A DNA stretch of 64,000 bases from Pyropia yezoensis (lineage: Eukaryota; Rhodophyta; Bangiophyceae; Bangiales; Bangiaceae), in contig CM020618.1 of NCBI GenBank assembly GCA_009829735.1, forward strand, positions 28,248,894 to 28,312,893. Reading direction: 5' to 3'. Positions 30,406 through 40,399 of the stretch are shown in pieces (the stretch's first letter is position 1; every line of letters starts with the position of its first letter). The translations under genes and the position numbers were made by a program. The notes under the pieces were generated by a model that was given only the letters and a program-made list of their open reading frames with translations, ran no database searches and was not told the origin of the DNA.

Positions 30406-32161
30406 GAGGGGAGGGGAGGGGAGGGTAGATGATGGTGCCCGCGCTGACGAGCGGTCCTCCGCGCTGTTGCGGGGGGAACGGGTGGCGAGGTATTGCGCTC
30501 CGTGTCGCCCCATCTGTTGTGGTGCGACGGGAGTTTGACGTGTACAAACATACAGTGAACGCTCTTTGTTCTCACTGCCCCTGGTGGCCGTGCATGCACG
30601 CCCATGCTGCACGTGCCATGGCCCAGTGGCCTCCTGCGCGTCCCCAGGGCTCTGCCTCAACCCCCCTCCCCTTGACACTCGTGAGGTGGCCGCCAGCGCG
30701 GGGCTTGCGCCGACGGTCCGAAAAGCCGCGGATTGCGACGCAGTCGTCGCGTACGCAGAGCGGCTGTCGCTGCTGGCACGGCCAGTCCAGCCAACGAACG
30801 GCCCTCCCGCTCAACAACGGCGGAACATCCCCCCCTCCCTCCACTCCCTCTGCACACTGGGTGATGGCCATCTCATGAAGCAGCGGGCGCCGCCGCTGCT
30901 GCGCCGAGGATGGCAAGTCGCCGTGAGGCGACGGCGGGAGTGAAGGGGGCGCGGGGTTGGGGTGGGAAGGCGGGAGGGAAGGAACAGGATCTCTGGTCAC
31001 GCCGTGCGTGCTGCGGTCAGGGGAGGAGGACCCCGTCGCCACCGCACTCTCCGAGCGGGCCCGCCCTATCCGTCGAGCGCTCCCACGGAGGTCTAAAAGT
31101 GGAATCACTGCGCAGCCGCGGCCCCCGCGCGGTGGCGGCCGGTCGGTGCCCCCGGGGGGAGGGCGCCCCACCTTGTCACTGGGGAGTGGAGGCGGTCCAG
31201 GTCGCGTGGATTGGGCCAAGGCTCACCGGCTGTGTTGAGTGCCACGGACCACTCCGCCTGCCCGACGGTTGGACTGCGTCTTGTGGGGTGCTCGGCAGCC
31301 TCGCCCATGGTGCGTCTGGACGGGTGCCCCCGGCTCGTGGCCTCAACCAGCGGGTCAGCCTGTCACGGACGTGCCCAGCGGGGCAGTGACGCCGCCCAGA
31401 CGAGCGGCTCACCCTGATTCGTGCACCCTCCGCGCCGGCCCGCCCATATTGCATGCAATTTTCTGACCACCGGCAGACTTCCGATGGGGAGGGGGCGGGC
31501 GGCACCGGAGGCCCCACCCCGCTCCAGAACTGACACAGGACGGGTCGAGCGCCGGATCCAGCTGGCCGCGTCCGCGCTGGACCCCATAAATTAAAAATCC
31601 AGGCCGCCGGGGGGGCTGACCACGCCCCCCCCCACCCAGACCCCAATCCAGTCACGGCCCCCCCCCTCCGACGCGGCCGTCAATCCAGCCCACGAATGCG
31701 GCCGTGAATATGGCAAGAAAAAAAGCCCGCCCAACCGAGCACGGGAGGAGTGCGCCCACCGGCGCCAACGCCCTCTCTGGGTGGGGGGTCCCACTGGGAC
31801 TGCGCGCGGAGATGACAAAAAAGGCGCACTCCGGGAACCTCCCCCCACAAGGCGCTCGTGGGAGGTCTCCCCCCCCTGCGTCGCCCTCTGCTCACAAGGG
31901 CCCGGCTGCCTGTGCCAGCGCGCGTCTAAGCGGGGTGGCCGGCGCTGGCTGCCCGCGCGCGCCCATATCAGCACGACGCGCGCTCCTAAGACGCGCGCGC
32001 CCTCGTCGCACCCCTCCGCCACCCCCGGTCATCCTGGGGATCCTCTATACCCAAACCGTTCTTTGCCGTGAACGACCCCCCCCCCTGTGCACCTCCCCGA
32101 GCCCTTTACGCGGAGACGCCCACGGGGACCCACCCCCCGGCCACTGCCGCCCATCTTTACC
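30406..32161. other. Intergenic, no gene recognised
   Basis: 1.75 kb between OYE and the AT-hook protein gene, both on the plus strand. Minus-strand open frames (30175-30678, 30572-31219) give Arg/Pro-rich products with no family. A small AT-rich spot at 31580-31600 (ccataaattaaaaatcc) stands out. The last 80 bases are C-rich leader. Confidence 0.45.
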
Positions 32162-33148
32162 ATGCCTCGCAAGCCGCCGGCGCTGGCGCCGGCCCCCGTG
32201 CCCCCCCCACCCCCTCCTGCGGAGGCGGTGGCGCCCAAGCGCAAGCGTGGCCGTCCGTCCAAGGCGACTCTGGCGGGAGGCATCACGAAGCCGGCACCCC
32301 CCGCGCCGGCGGTGGTGCCCATTGCCGCGGCGCCTGTAGGGGGGGCGCCTGCGGCCGCTTCCGGTGGTGGCGCCGGCGGCGGGGCGGCCAAGAAACGGGG
32401 AACGGCCAAGCGGCCCGGTGCGGCGGCGGCGCGGGCGGCCAAGCTGGCGGCTGCCTCCGCGGAGGCCAATGCCAAGGCGATAGCGGCTGCTGCGCTGGCC
32501 GCTGAGGCTGCCGCCGAAGCTGCAGCCGAGGAGGCGGCTGAAGCAGCGGCTGCGGCGCCGCCGCCCCCGCCCACGGCGGCGCGCGCGGCGGGCAAGGCGC
32601 GCACACCCAAGAAGGGGCGGTCTGCTAAGGCAGTGGCGGCCGCCGCAGGGGTGGAACAGGCGGCGCCTGCGGCGCCCACTGCCACGCCGCCAATGGCTGC
32701 GATGCCTGCAGCTGCGCCTGCGGCGGCTGGGCCGAAGCCGGCGGCAGAGAAAAAGCCCCGAACCCTGAGCCCGTATAACTACTATATGCGTGCTCACGTG
32801 AGCCGGGTATGTTTTGCGGATGTTGACTGCTGGCTGCGAGTGTGCCCCCCTCAGATTGTCGTGCTTGGGTGGCCTCTGTCTGCTTGGACAGTGGAAGGAC
32901 TCGCCGGTGTGTACTGGAGTGCATCAGTCACTGACTTTCGGTCTGCCTCGTTCCCATGGTCCTCTGACGTGTTTTGTTGTCCGTGGGTTGTGGAATGCTC
33001 GCACCCCTGACGAATGTGTATACCGTAGATCAAGGCGGAGCAGCCGACATTGCCGCATAAGGACGCCTTCCGACTTGTAGCCGCGATGTGGGCTACGGCG
33101 CCCGAGAATCCCAAGTCTGCGGTTAATGCCATGGCCGCCAACCAGTGA
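32162..33148 (+). CDS. AT-hook protein with YABBY/HMG-like C-terminal domain (two exons)
   Basis: A 254-residue, highly basic, Ala/Lys-rich nuclear protein. Exon 1 is 32162-32806 and exon 2 is 33029-33148, joined across a 222-nt GT-AG intron in phase 0. The intron cuts the C-terminal domain at HVSR|IKAEQPTL. Residues 22-33 contain a textbook AT-hook (KRKRGRPSK) for minor-groove binding. Residues 65-195 are histone-H1-like Ala/Lys/Pro repeats with a long Ala-rich helix. The last 55 residues (RTLSPYNYYMRAHVSRIKAE, then PTLPHKDAFRLVAAMWATAP) fit the YABBY domain pattern (SAYN.F...I..IK...P...H.EAF...A..WA..P), itself an HMG-box-like DNA-binding helix set. The Cys-rich finger of plant YABBY factors is absent. 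Function is probably chromatin architecture or transcription; an HMG-box protein is the alternative. The start ATG follows a C-rich leader and TTTACC. Confidence 0.8.
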
Positions 33149-33860
33149 GCACGTCTGGTAAAGAGGGGCAGGTGTGGCGCGCGTGTCAGCAGCCGGGAGC
33201 TCGCCGACCCCAGGCAGCGCACGCCGTTCTTTGCTCTTCTTGGTCATACATTCATCCCACTCCCTGCTCGGTCAGTGGACACGGATGTCTTCGTGTGAGT
33301 GCTGTTGCCATTCCTTGTTTTCGACCCGTCCTGATGCGTCGTCTTCTCTTGTTCTGCAATCACGCCGTTGTTTACCTGCCCATTGTATCATTTCTGCGCG
33401 GTCTGTCGGTCCTTGTGATGCGTTTTAAAAGAGATAATGAACTTCGACTTCTGCTCAACGCTCCGGGATGTTGCCAGCCCACCACGCGCACAGGACGCTG
33501 CGTCACCTCTCGCACGGGACGTCACGCCGCCTTTCGCTCCGTCGCACGACCTGCACGCAGTGCAAGTGCCCCGTTTCGATGCACCTTTAGCCGACCGGCA
33601 GACACACATGTACTGGAGCATGGGGCTGAAGCGGCAAGGGGAGGCACAGCGCCATATGGAACCAACGCAGCACCGAGAACGTGTTGCATGTGAGGCCTCT
33701 TGACCGAGAACAAGACGACAACTTCCCAAGCCACCTTTTCCAGAGCCCTACGAGACCACGCCCCCCACTTGTAACCCCTCCCACACCCCGCTCACGACGA
33801 CCCCCTCTATTTGACATTCATTTCCTACGACTCCCTTCCCCCCGACCCTCCCTCTACCAG
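33149..33860. other. Convergent 3' intergenic region
   Basis: 712 bp between the AT-hook gene (plus) and the TEX261-like gene (minus). Composition is more balanced than elsewhere and no gene is recognised. Confidence 0.5.
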
Positions 33861-34565
33861 TTACCAGTCGTGCTGCGCTCGCCGTCCGGGGGCCGACGAA
33901 AAAAGGTCCGTTCTTTCCCTGCTCTCGTAGCCTGCCGCCCGCCTCACCGCGTCGACCGCCCAGCCAAAGCCGGCTAGCACCACGTTTTTCCTCCGCTTGC
34001 GGTCTCCCCCCCCATCGTCCCCTCGCGCGCCCGAGGACGCAGGGCTCACCCCTCGCAGCGAGTCCACCCCCGCCCCAGGCAGCACTGCTTCGTTGACGGT
34101 GAGGGAGACAAAGAAAGCACCAGGGACGAGCCAGACAACCAAGAGGAAGAAGGCCGCCACAGCAGGGAGGGGCGCCACCCCATAGCGGTAAAATATCTCG
34201 ACGTCGGCGGCAAAGAAGCGGTACCACATGATGTTGCTGGCCACGAAGCCGACAGCGGAAATGCCAAACAATGCAGAACGGGGCTCCACAAACGGAAACG
34301 ACCGCAGCAGCTGGTAGTAGACCGCGTGGGAGGCCAGACCCGTTCCCGTCGGTAAGAGGGGAAACCGCTCGTACACCAGCAGCAACACGTGCAGGACGAG
34401 GAGGGTGATGGTGGCCCCACGGATGAGCTTCTTGGCTAACGACGTGTACTCCTCAGCCAGCTCCACCAGCCAGTAGAGGCCTGATGCTAAGCACACGGCC
34501 CCAAACAGCAGAAAGATATAGCCACTGACGTACACGAGCACAACAAACAGCGACGGGAGCCACAT
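33861..34565 (-). CDS. TEX261/SVP26-like ER-Golgi membrane protein
   Basis: A 234-residue polytopic membrane protein. In yeast Svp26 is an adaptor that loads glycosyltransferases and other membrane proteins into COPII vesicles. I start at ATG 34563-34565 (MWLPSLFVVLVYVSGYIFLL), which places the first transmembrane helix at the N-terminus as in the family; an ATG 34 codons upstream is possible. Family blocks are clear: LYWLVELAEEYTSLAKKLIR after helix 1, VYERFPLLPTGTGL, YYQLLRSFPFVEP, SNIMWYRFF and WLVPGAFFVSLTVNEAVLP. About four to five transmembrane segments are seen (roughly 5-32, 47-63, 99-120, 130-157). The C-terminal 60 residues are a basic, disordered cytosolic tail, longer than in animal TEX261. 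No introns. Confidence 0.9.
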   Translation of the reverse strand: MWLPSLFVVLVYVSGYIFLLFGAVCLASGLYWLVELAEEYTSLAKKLIRGATITLLVLHVLLLVYERFPLLPTGTGLASHAVYYQLLRSFPFVEPRSALFGISAVGFVASNIMWYRFFAADVEIFYRYGVAPLPAVAAFFLLVVWLVPGAFFVSLTVNEAVLPGAGVDSLRGVSPASSGARGDDGGGDRKRRKNVVLAGFGWAVDAVRRAAGYESRERTDLFSSAPGRRAQHDW

Positions 34566-35329
34566 GGTGACGGCGACAGAGGGGACCAAATGGGAGCACT
34601 GTGGGCGCAGAGAATGGCCGACACCACAGCGCCGCCGTGAGCAATGCCGCAGCCCCAAGAGCCCCAATCAGCAACCAGCAGGAGGTGCTCCCCGCTCCGA
34701 GCAGTAGACTCGAACGCGGAGGTGACGGCCGCACGCGCGTGCAGCAAAGAGCGGCGGCAAAGTCGGCGGGGGTGGTAAGTCGGTAAGGCGCACACCAGCT
34801 GCCGCTTCGGTAACCTAACCGTCAGCCGCCGCAGCAGCGGCAAGGGCACGGCGTGGGGGAGGGGACGACCGCAGCAGCGGAAATGGCGGCGACAGGAAGA
34901 GAAAGGGAACGGATCAAGCCCCCTCTGCACACAACTTGCCGGCACGTCGGCGGCGGTCGCGAGCGACAGAGACAACCACCCGCCCCTCCCCCGGACGAAA
35001 CACCAGAACACAGCTACTTGAAGGAGCACAGTTTCCGGTCCCGGCGTCGGACCATGGCCACAGCGGCGGGCTCAGTAAAGCGGCTGCGTGTCTGTCGGGT
35101 CTCGGGGTCTCGGCTGTGTGGCACGTCCTCGGTTGGTGCGACAATGACATTACAGTAACAGAATGTGGAACCCGGAGCAGACGATGCAATTGTACGGCTC
35201 AATTCTACCACCCTGCAATATGGCTGACGACAATCCTCGAGGGCGAGCGTGCAGAACGCGTTGACCGAAGGCGTGCCTACGGCCAAAGCTCCCTTGTCGA
35301 TCACGGGCGGTGGCAACAGCCGGTGACAC
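34566..35329. other. Intergenic upstream of the TEX261-like gene
   Basis: 764 bp between two minus-strand genes. It holds the promoter of the TEX261-like gene; around 35150-35240 the sequence is AT-richer. No additional gene is recognised. Confidence 0.45.
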
Positions 35330-36237
35330 TCATGCTGCATCCACCACGGCCACCCTCACACCTCCACACACACATGCCGTGGGCGACCGCGGGGTGCTCG
35401 CGGCCGCCGTGGCAGCCGCGGTCGCGGTGGCAGCTGCCGCTCCCCTACTTCCGCCGTCGCCCACGCTGTCGACCCCGCCGAGCCTGACGCCGAGTCGGTA
35501 AACGACGGAGACGTTGGGGGTAGAGGAGAGGAGGACTTTGGGAGGGCTGGCCCCCGCGAAGGTGCTGCTACCCCCGCGGCCCACGCCGGACGCAATGCCA
35601 CGCAAGACGCGTAGACGGAGCGCCAACCTTGTGGCGGCGGAGACAGCGGCCGCAGCGGTGGCAGCGGCTGCGCCGCCCCCCCCCAGCGCTCCCTTTGTCC
35701 CCTCCCCCGATGGCCACGGCGGCCGCCACGGCGGCTCCCCCTCCCGCGGCGTACGGAAGAGCCGTCCCCCTCCTCTGCCGTCGTGTAATCCTCCATCGTC
35801 AGAATGGTCGCCGCTGTGAGAACCTCATCGTCCAGCACCGATGGCGCCGGCGACGACAGCAAGGCCGCCTCTGCCACTACTGCTGCTGCACCCTCGGCTG
35901 AGGCCGCCCCGCCATCCGGCGGGCTGCCGCGCCCCCCAGCCACCGACGACGCCCGTCCGTCGCCCGGTCCCCCCGACGTAGCAAGGCAGGGTGCGGCCGG
36001 CGGCTTTCCCCCCCCGCCTCTTCGAGCCCACCCGCCAGCCCGCGACGCGCCACGCTTCAGCGCGCGAGCGGCGCCGCCCAGGCGGGGAGCCAGCAGCGCC
36101 ACCGCCGCCAGAACCGCTACCGCCGCAGCGCCATTGCCGCCTGCGAAGCCTGCGAAGCCCCCTGTGTCGACCGCGACCTGGCCAACAATGACTAGCGCAA
36201 CGGCTGCGGCAACGCTACCACCAGCAGGGGGCGGCAT
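35330..36237 (-). CDS. Putative membrane protein, unknown, frame change at a C9 run
   Basis: Unrecognised. The start ATG at 36235-36237 follows a C-rich leader. Residues 1-50 contain two hydrophobic helices (SVAAAVALVIVGQVAVDTGG and AAAVAVLAAVALLAPRLGG) and then a basic stretch (RALKRGASRAGGWARRGGG), suggesting an N-terminal membrane anchor or plastid/ER targeting region. A partly acidic segment follows (SVLDDEVLTAATILTMEDYT). In the original frame the open frame continues to 35356. If the C9 run 35676-35684 lacks one base, the reading passes into a frame with better C-biased third positions (ASPPKVLLSSTPNVSVVYRL) that ends at 35330, giving about 302 residues. The second reading is my preference because the change has the same sign as in other genes here. 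No function can be assigned. Confidence 0.45.
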
Positions 36238-38512
36238 AGGGGAGTTCAGGGGTGAATGGGAGGTGGGGGGGAGGGGGAGCGAGCGGGGCGGTGAGGGGAA
36301 AGGGTCGAGAGGGGAGCACCGGGGAGCAGAAACACGGACGAACAGGGGGCGGAAGAGCTCAGGCGGCTTGGGCGTACACCCAAAGGGGAAGAGAGTGTCG
36401 TGGGGGACGGCACAGAGAAGTTAAGGGGTGGGTGCAAGCAGAGTGCGGCGTCCCCCAAGAGGGTAGTGAGAATGGGTCGGCAGGGTCGGGGCAAGGGAAC
36501 GAAGCAGCCACAAAGGATAAGAAGGGGCGACGGCGCGAGAAGGCGGGAGGTTCACCGCGCCACCCGGCGGCAGCACGACAGAAGCCAACCGGCGTTGGCG
36601 TGACGGCCGGCGCACAGGCGCCCGAGCGCGCGCTGCCGCAACCAGTCAACCGGGAAGGGGGGTCTTCAAAACGGTTTTTCCCTGCCACAGGGTGGGCCGG
36701 CGAGGCCTCCGACAGAGCTCACCGCCGCGCAAAGCAGAGAGGCCACTGCCACGAGGAACGCCCTCCCGCATCCGACAAGGAAGGAGAAAGAGAGGGGAGT
36801 GGCGGTCGCGTGGCGGTGCCGCCGCGCCGCGCCGCACCCGAGCGGGGCCCGCCACGTCAGCCAACAGCGGCAACGGTGACAACAGAGGCAGTGGAGGCGG
36901 TGGCGGCGGTGGCGGCGGTGGTGCACATCAAACGACGAGCCGGCCCTTGTCCCCCGCCTCCCCCCTCTCCGCTCCACAATGCCGGCGAGATGGGCGAAGC
37001 CACCGCCTGCCTACCGCGGGATGTCCCGCACACAGGGCCCGTGGGTTCAGGTACGGGCGTTCCTCCGCCCACGGCGTGGAGCCCACAGGGCAGGGCGAGC
37101 ATGCAAAACAAAGATAGACGGGCAGAAGAGGGGGGGAGAAGAGCTGGACAGGAACAGGGAGAGGGGGCGCCCACCCGAGGGTTGTCACTACAAGCACGAG
37201 GACGACGGGGAAAGGCGTCTGGCTGGCCGGCGGACAATTCGAATGCGCGCCCCCACCGTGACCCCAACGTTGCCTTGACCCCCCCCTCCCCCTCCATCCA
37301 CGAAGGGAAGCGCCACTGCAGCTCCATAGCGGCGCGTTGAAAGAAAACCCAGGGGGGGGGAATGGAAACGCGGCCCCATTGGAAGAGGGTATTGACACAA
37401 CACCAGATGACGCCGCGTCGGCTGCGCCAGCGGCGCCTGGTCGAAGCGGCCGCCGCAGTGGGGATAGTGACAGGGGCGGCGACCGTGACAGCGACCGTAC
37501 CAGCGCCGACCGCGGCCTCAGCAGCGGTGACGCAAGCGACAGTGCTCGCCACGCGGCCGTGGGACGCAGTAGCGCCGCGGGCGCGTACCAGCCAGAGCAG
37601 CCGTTGACAGCGTTGACATGTTTGGCGCGAGCAGGGGACGCTTGAAATTGGCCCAAGGCGTCGAATCCGCGTCGTGCAGAGGCAAGTCGATGTACTGTAC
37701 TTGAATCACACCACCCATCAAACATCCATGTAATTCTCTCTGTGCATTCAACTGGCTTGCCACGTGTTTCATACCAGATATATGAGTCCGCCAGCAAATC
37801 AACGCCGGAAGTCCCTCTCGTGTGTACAGGCAGTCGCAGTGTCCTGAGCGTGGTGATCCGTGCCGCCTCGTCCCGGAAAAATCTCCGCTGTGCTGGCCCT
37901 TGCGCGACTGCGTTATCGCTCATGATGCAGCACGCGCTGCCGCGGAGAAGGCTGGCCTCCACTGACCTGAACAGGAGGCACGCCGCGTCCCGCAGCAAGG
38001 ACCCTCTGCCGCCATCCGACTGTCTGTGGACAGACGTTGGCCTTGTCTGCGTGGACCAACGGTCAGGGAGCGCCCGCGACAGCCGGCCACATACGCATTG
38101 GCCAATCAGTGGGCCTATCCGTGTCCCCATTTGTTTGCACAGGGGCAGGGGGCTACCCGACCCTCCAATATCCAGGCGAGCGGGCGCCGCAGCTGCGGCC
38201 TGCGCGTGGCCACGCCGCGGCCCTCGCTGTGCTGCACTGGCCGGCGCGAGCGCGTTGCACGAGGCTGGCTCTAGTGTCGCTGGGCTAGGGGTCGAGGCCC
38301 ATAAGAACACGTCGACAACCGCCCTCCAAATGTGCCCCTCTCCGCACACCGACGACCGCGCTTTCATCCGTCCCTCCTCCCCGGCCGGTAATCACGCCCA
38401 TCTCCCGCATCACCGCATCTCCTCGCTCCCCCCCCCCCCCCCCCTCCAACCCACCCGCCCCGCCCCCTTCCCCGCCTCTTCGTCGCACCCGACGCCCTCG
38501 GAAACCCTAGCC
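36238..38512. other. Divergent intergenic region
   Basis: 2.3 kb between the unknown membrane protein (minus) and the plastid-targeted protein (plus). Purine-rich sequence fills 36240-37200; open frames there (36252-37340 plus, 36666-36977 minus) lack a family. An AT-richer island at 37620-37950 contains GTACTGTAC (37692-37700). GGCCAATCAGTGG occurs at about 38101, some 410 bp before the next start codon. Confidence 0.45.
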
Positions 38513-38914
38513 ATGACGACCTCGACGACGTTTGTGGCTCCGGCCTCCACCGCGTGCAAGAGCGCCTTCACCCCCGCCGCCTCGACGGTGTCGGCAAGGG
38601 CACCCCCCTCCGTGGCGGTCGTGGCCGTCAAGGCGCCCGCAGGCGCCGCCCCCCCCGTGCAGATGGTCGCGGCGACGCCGCCGCCGTCGGTGGCGCACGC
38701 CGGCCGTGCGATTGCTCCGTCTGCGCGGGCGTATGCGCAGCGGGGCCCCGTGACGGCGCCCGTCATTGAGAAGGAGGTCAACGAGGGCGATCCCTACCTG
38801 CGTGAGACCATGAAGCAGTACGTGCCGCCGCTGCTGACGTCGGCCTTCATCTACGGTTGCGTGGCACTCAGCCACGTGAGCGCCGCGATTGCTACTGTCA
38901 TGCCGCCCATGTGA
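38513..38914 (+). CDS. Small plastid-targeted single-span membrane protein, unknown
   Basis: A 133-residue protein. Residues 1-75 (MTTSTTFVAPASTACKSAFT onward) are rich in Ser/Thr/Ala/Val, poor in acids, and carry a phenylalanine near the N-terminus, which is typical of transit peptides in red algae and glaucophytes. After a probable cleavage region, the mature part (about 50 residues) has an acidic segment (VIEKEVNEGDPYLRETMKQY) and one hydrophobic helix (LLTSAFIYGCVALSHVSAAI) ending MPPM. Size and layout resemble small nuclear-encoded thylakoid subunits such as photosystem or cytochrome b6f accessory proteins, but I do not recognise the family. The ATG follows GGAAACCCTAGCC. No introns. Upstream lies a CCAAT-containing 13-mer shared with the tocopherol methyltransferase promoter region. 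Targeting is inference from composition. Confidence 0.75.
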   Translation: MTTSTTFVAPASTACKSAFTPAASTVSARAPPSVAVVAVKAPAGAAPPVQMVAATPPPSVAHAGRAIAPSARAYAQRGPVTAPVIEKEVNEGDPYLRETMKQYVPPLLTSAFIYGCVALSHVSAAIATVMPPM

Positions 38915-40367
38915 TTTAGCGCTACGGAACTGCCAGTCCCAGCCCCCCGTCCAAGTGCTGGAGCGGTGTTCAAGAGCTGCGACCGAGTTTTTCCTTCCTC
39001 ACTCTCCGTGAGTGACTGCGCGTGTACATATCAAGTGCGGTTCGTCAGTATGCGGGTTAGATGCCCACTTGAATGGCCTCTGTCCAGGCCCCCGGGTTGT
39101 CTCGATCATACAACAAAGCAATAATAATTGTCCTTGTTTTCTTGCTTCCTATGGTTCCTCGACATGCCACTCTGTCGACGGTCCTTGGCAGAGAACGTAC
39201 AGCATGCGCATCTTGTTATCATCCCAACTCCAGTTCGCCGATAACGCTATGTGTTGCCACCTCACCAAGTCGCCACTGTGCGTGGTGTCTGCGGACCGCT
39301 GCCGCAGGTGTGTCAGTGTCTATGCTCGGTTTATGTCACCAATGACGATGCAGCAATGCCAGCGACGGGGTCGTTGGGCACTGCCAGAGGCTGCAGATGG
39401 TGGGGCCACGTCGTAAAAAGACAGTATGCGTGCGATGTGTGGCAAAGAGACCACTGAACCCCGGGGAAGCAGCAGAAGAGTACATAACAGTGGCGGGACT
39501 CGCGGGGTGTGGCTGGTGCGTGCCACCGGTCATTAGCGACGACCGCCGCAATATTTGCTGCCAACCGCTCCCTGTCGGCCATAGTGAGCAGTCCGACTGA
39601 ACATCCCGCCACCGCTGGCGCCAATGCCGCCGCCGCCGCCGCTACCGCCTCTCCCGCCGCCGATGGCCCCGTGGCAGGACCCCTGAGGGGTGCGTCTCCT
39701 TGCAGCGGTGGCGCCGTCCCGTCGCAGAGACGCGGGACCCACCTGATGGCAGTTGTGGCGGTGGCAGCGACGGCGGCAACGGCGGCGGCGGCAGCGGCAG
39801 TCGGGGCAGTGACGGTGGCCGCAGCGGCGGTAGCAAGAATAGGGGCGATGATGGTGGCGTTGAGGGTGGTGGCTGCGGTTGTGGGGGTGGCGATGGGGGC
39901 GGCGCGGCGCCGTGGGCGACCGCAGCCTGCTCGCCTCCGTGGGGGAGCGGCGTCTACTCAACGGGCACCCACAGCATGAAACACACCAGCGGCGGGGGGG
40001 GGGGGTTGGCGGTGGGGCAGGACTCCGGGCGACGGCGTTTTTCATCGGCTCACGCTCGTGGGCGGCAGCTGCGGGGGCTGGGCGCGGTCGGCGCGGCGGC
40101 GGCAAGGGTTGTGCGTGGAGCACCGGCGGCCGCGGTGGGCGCGGTGGGAGGGGTCTTGGGGGGGGGGATGCCGCTGCCCGCCACGGAGTTTCCCACCCTC
40201 GCCGAGGCGCTCGCGCCAATTTGGCTTGCCAGGGGGGGGGTTCGAGGGAGGCAGCGGCGGCGGGGACGGTAGCGGCGGCGGGGACGACAGCTGCGGCGTC
40301 GGCATTGGCGTGAGTAGTGAGGGAGGTGGCGGCGGCGGTGGACGAGAGGCGAGGGTGGCGGTGGGCA

Positions 40368-40399
<32 letters not shown>

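Noticed and set aside
36252-37340. 362-codon plus-strand open frame, and a hydrophobic minus-strand frame at 36666-36977
   Set aside because: Purine-rich low-complexity product on one strand and an isolated hydrophobic stretch on the other; neither joins to a gene model.
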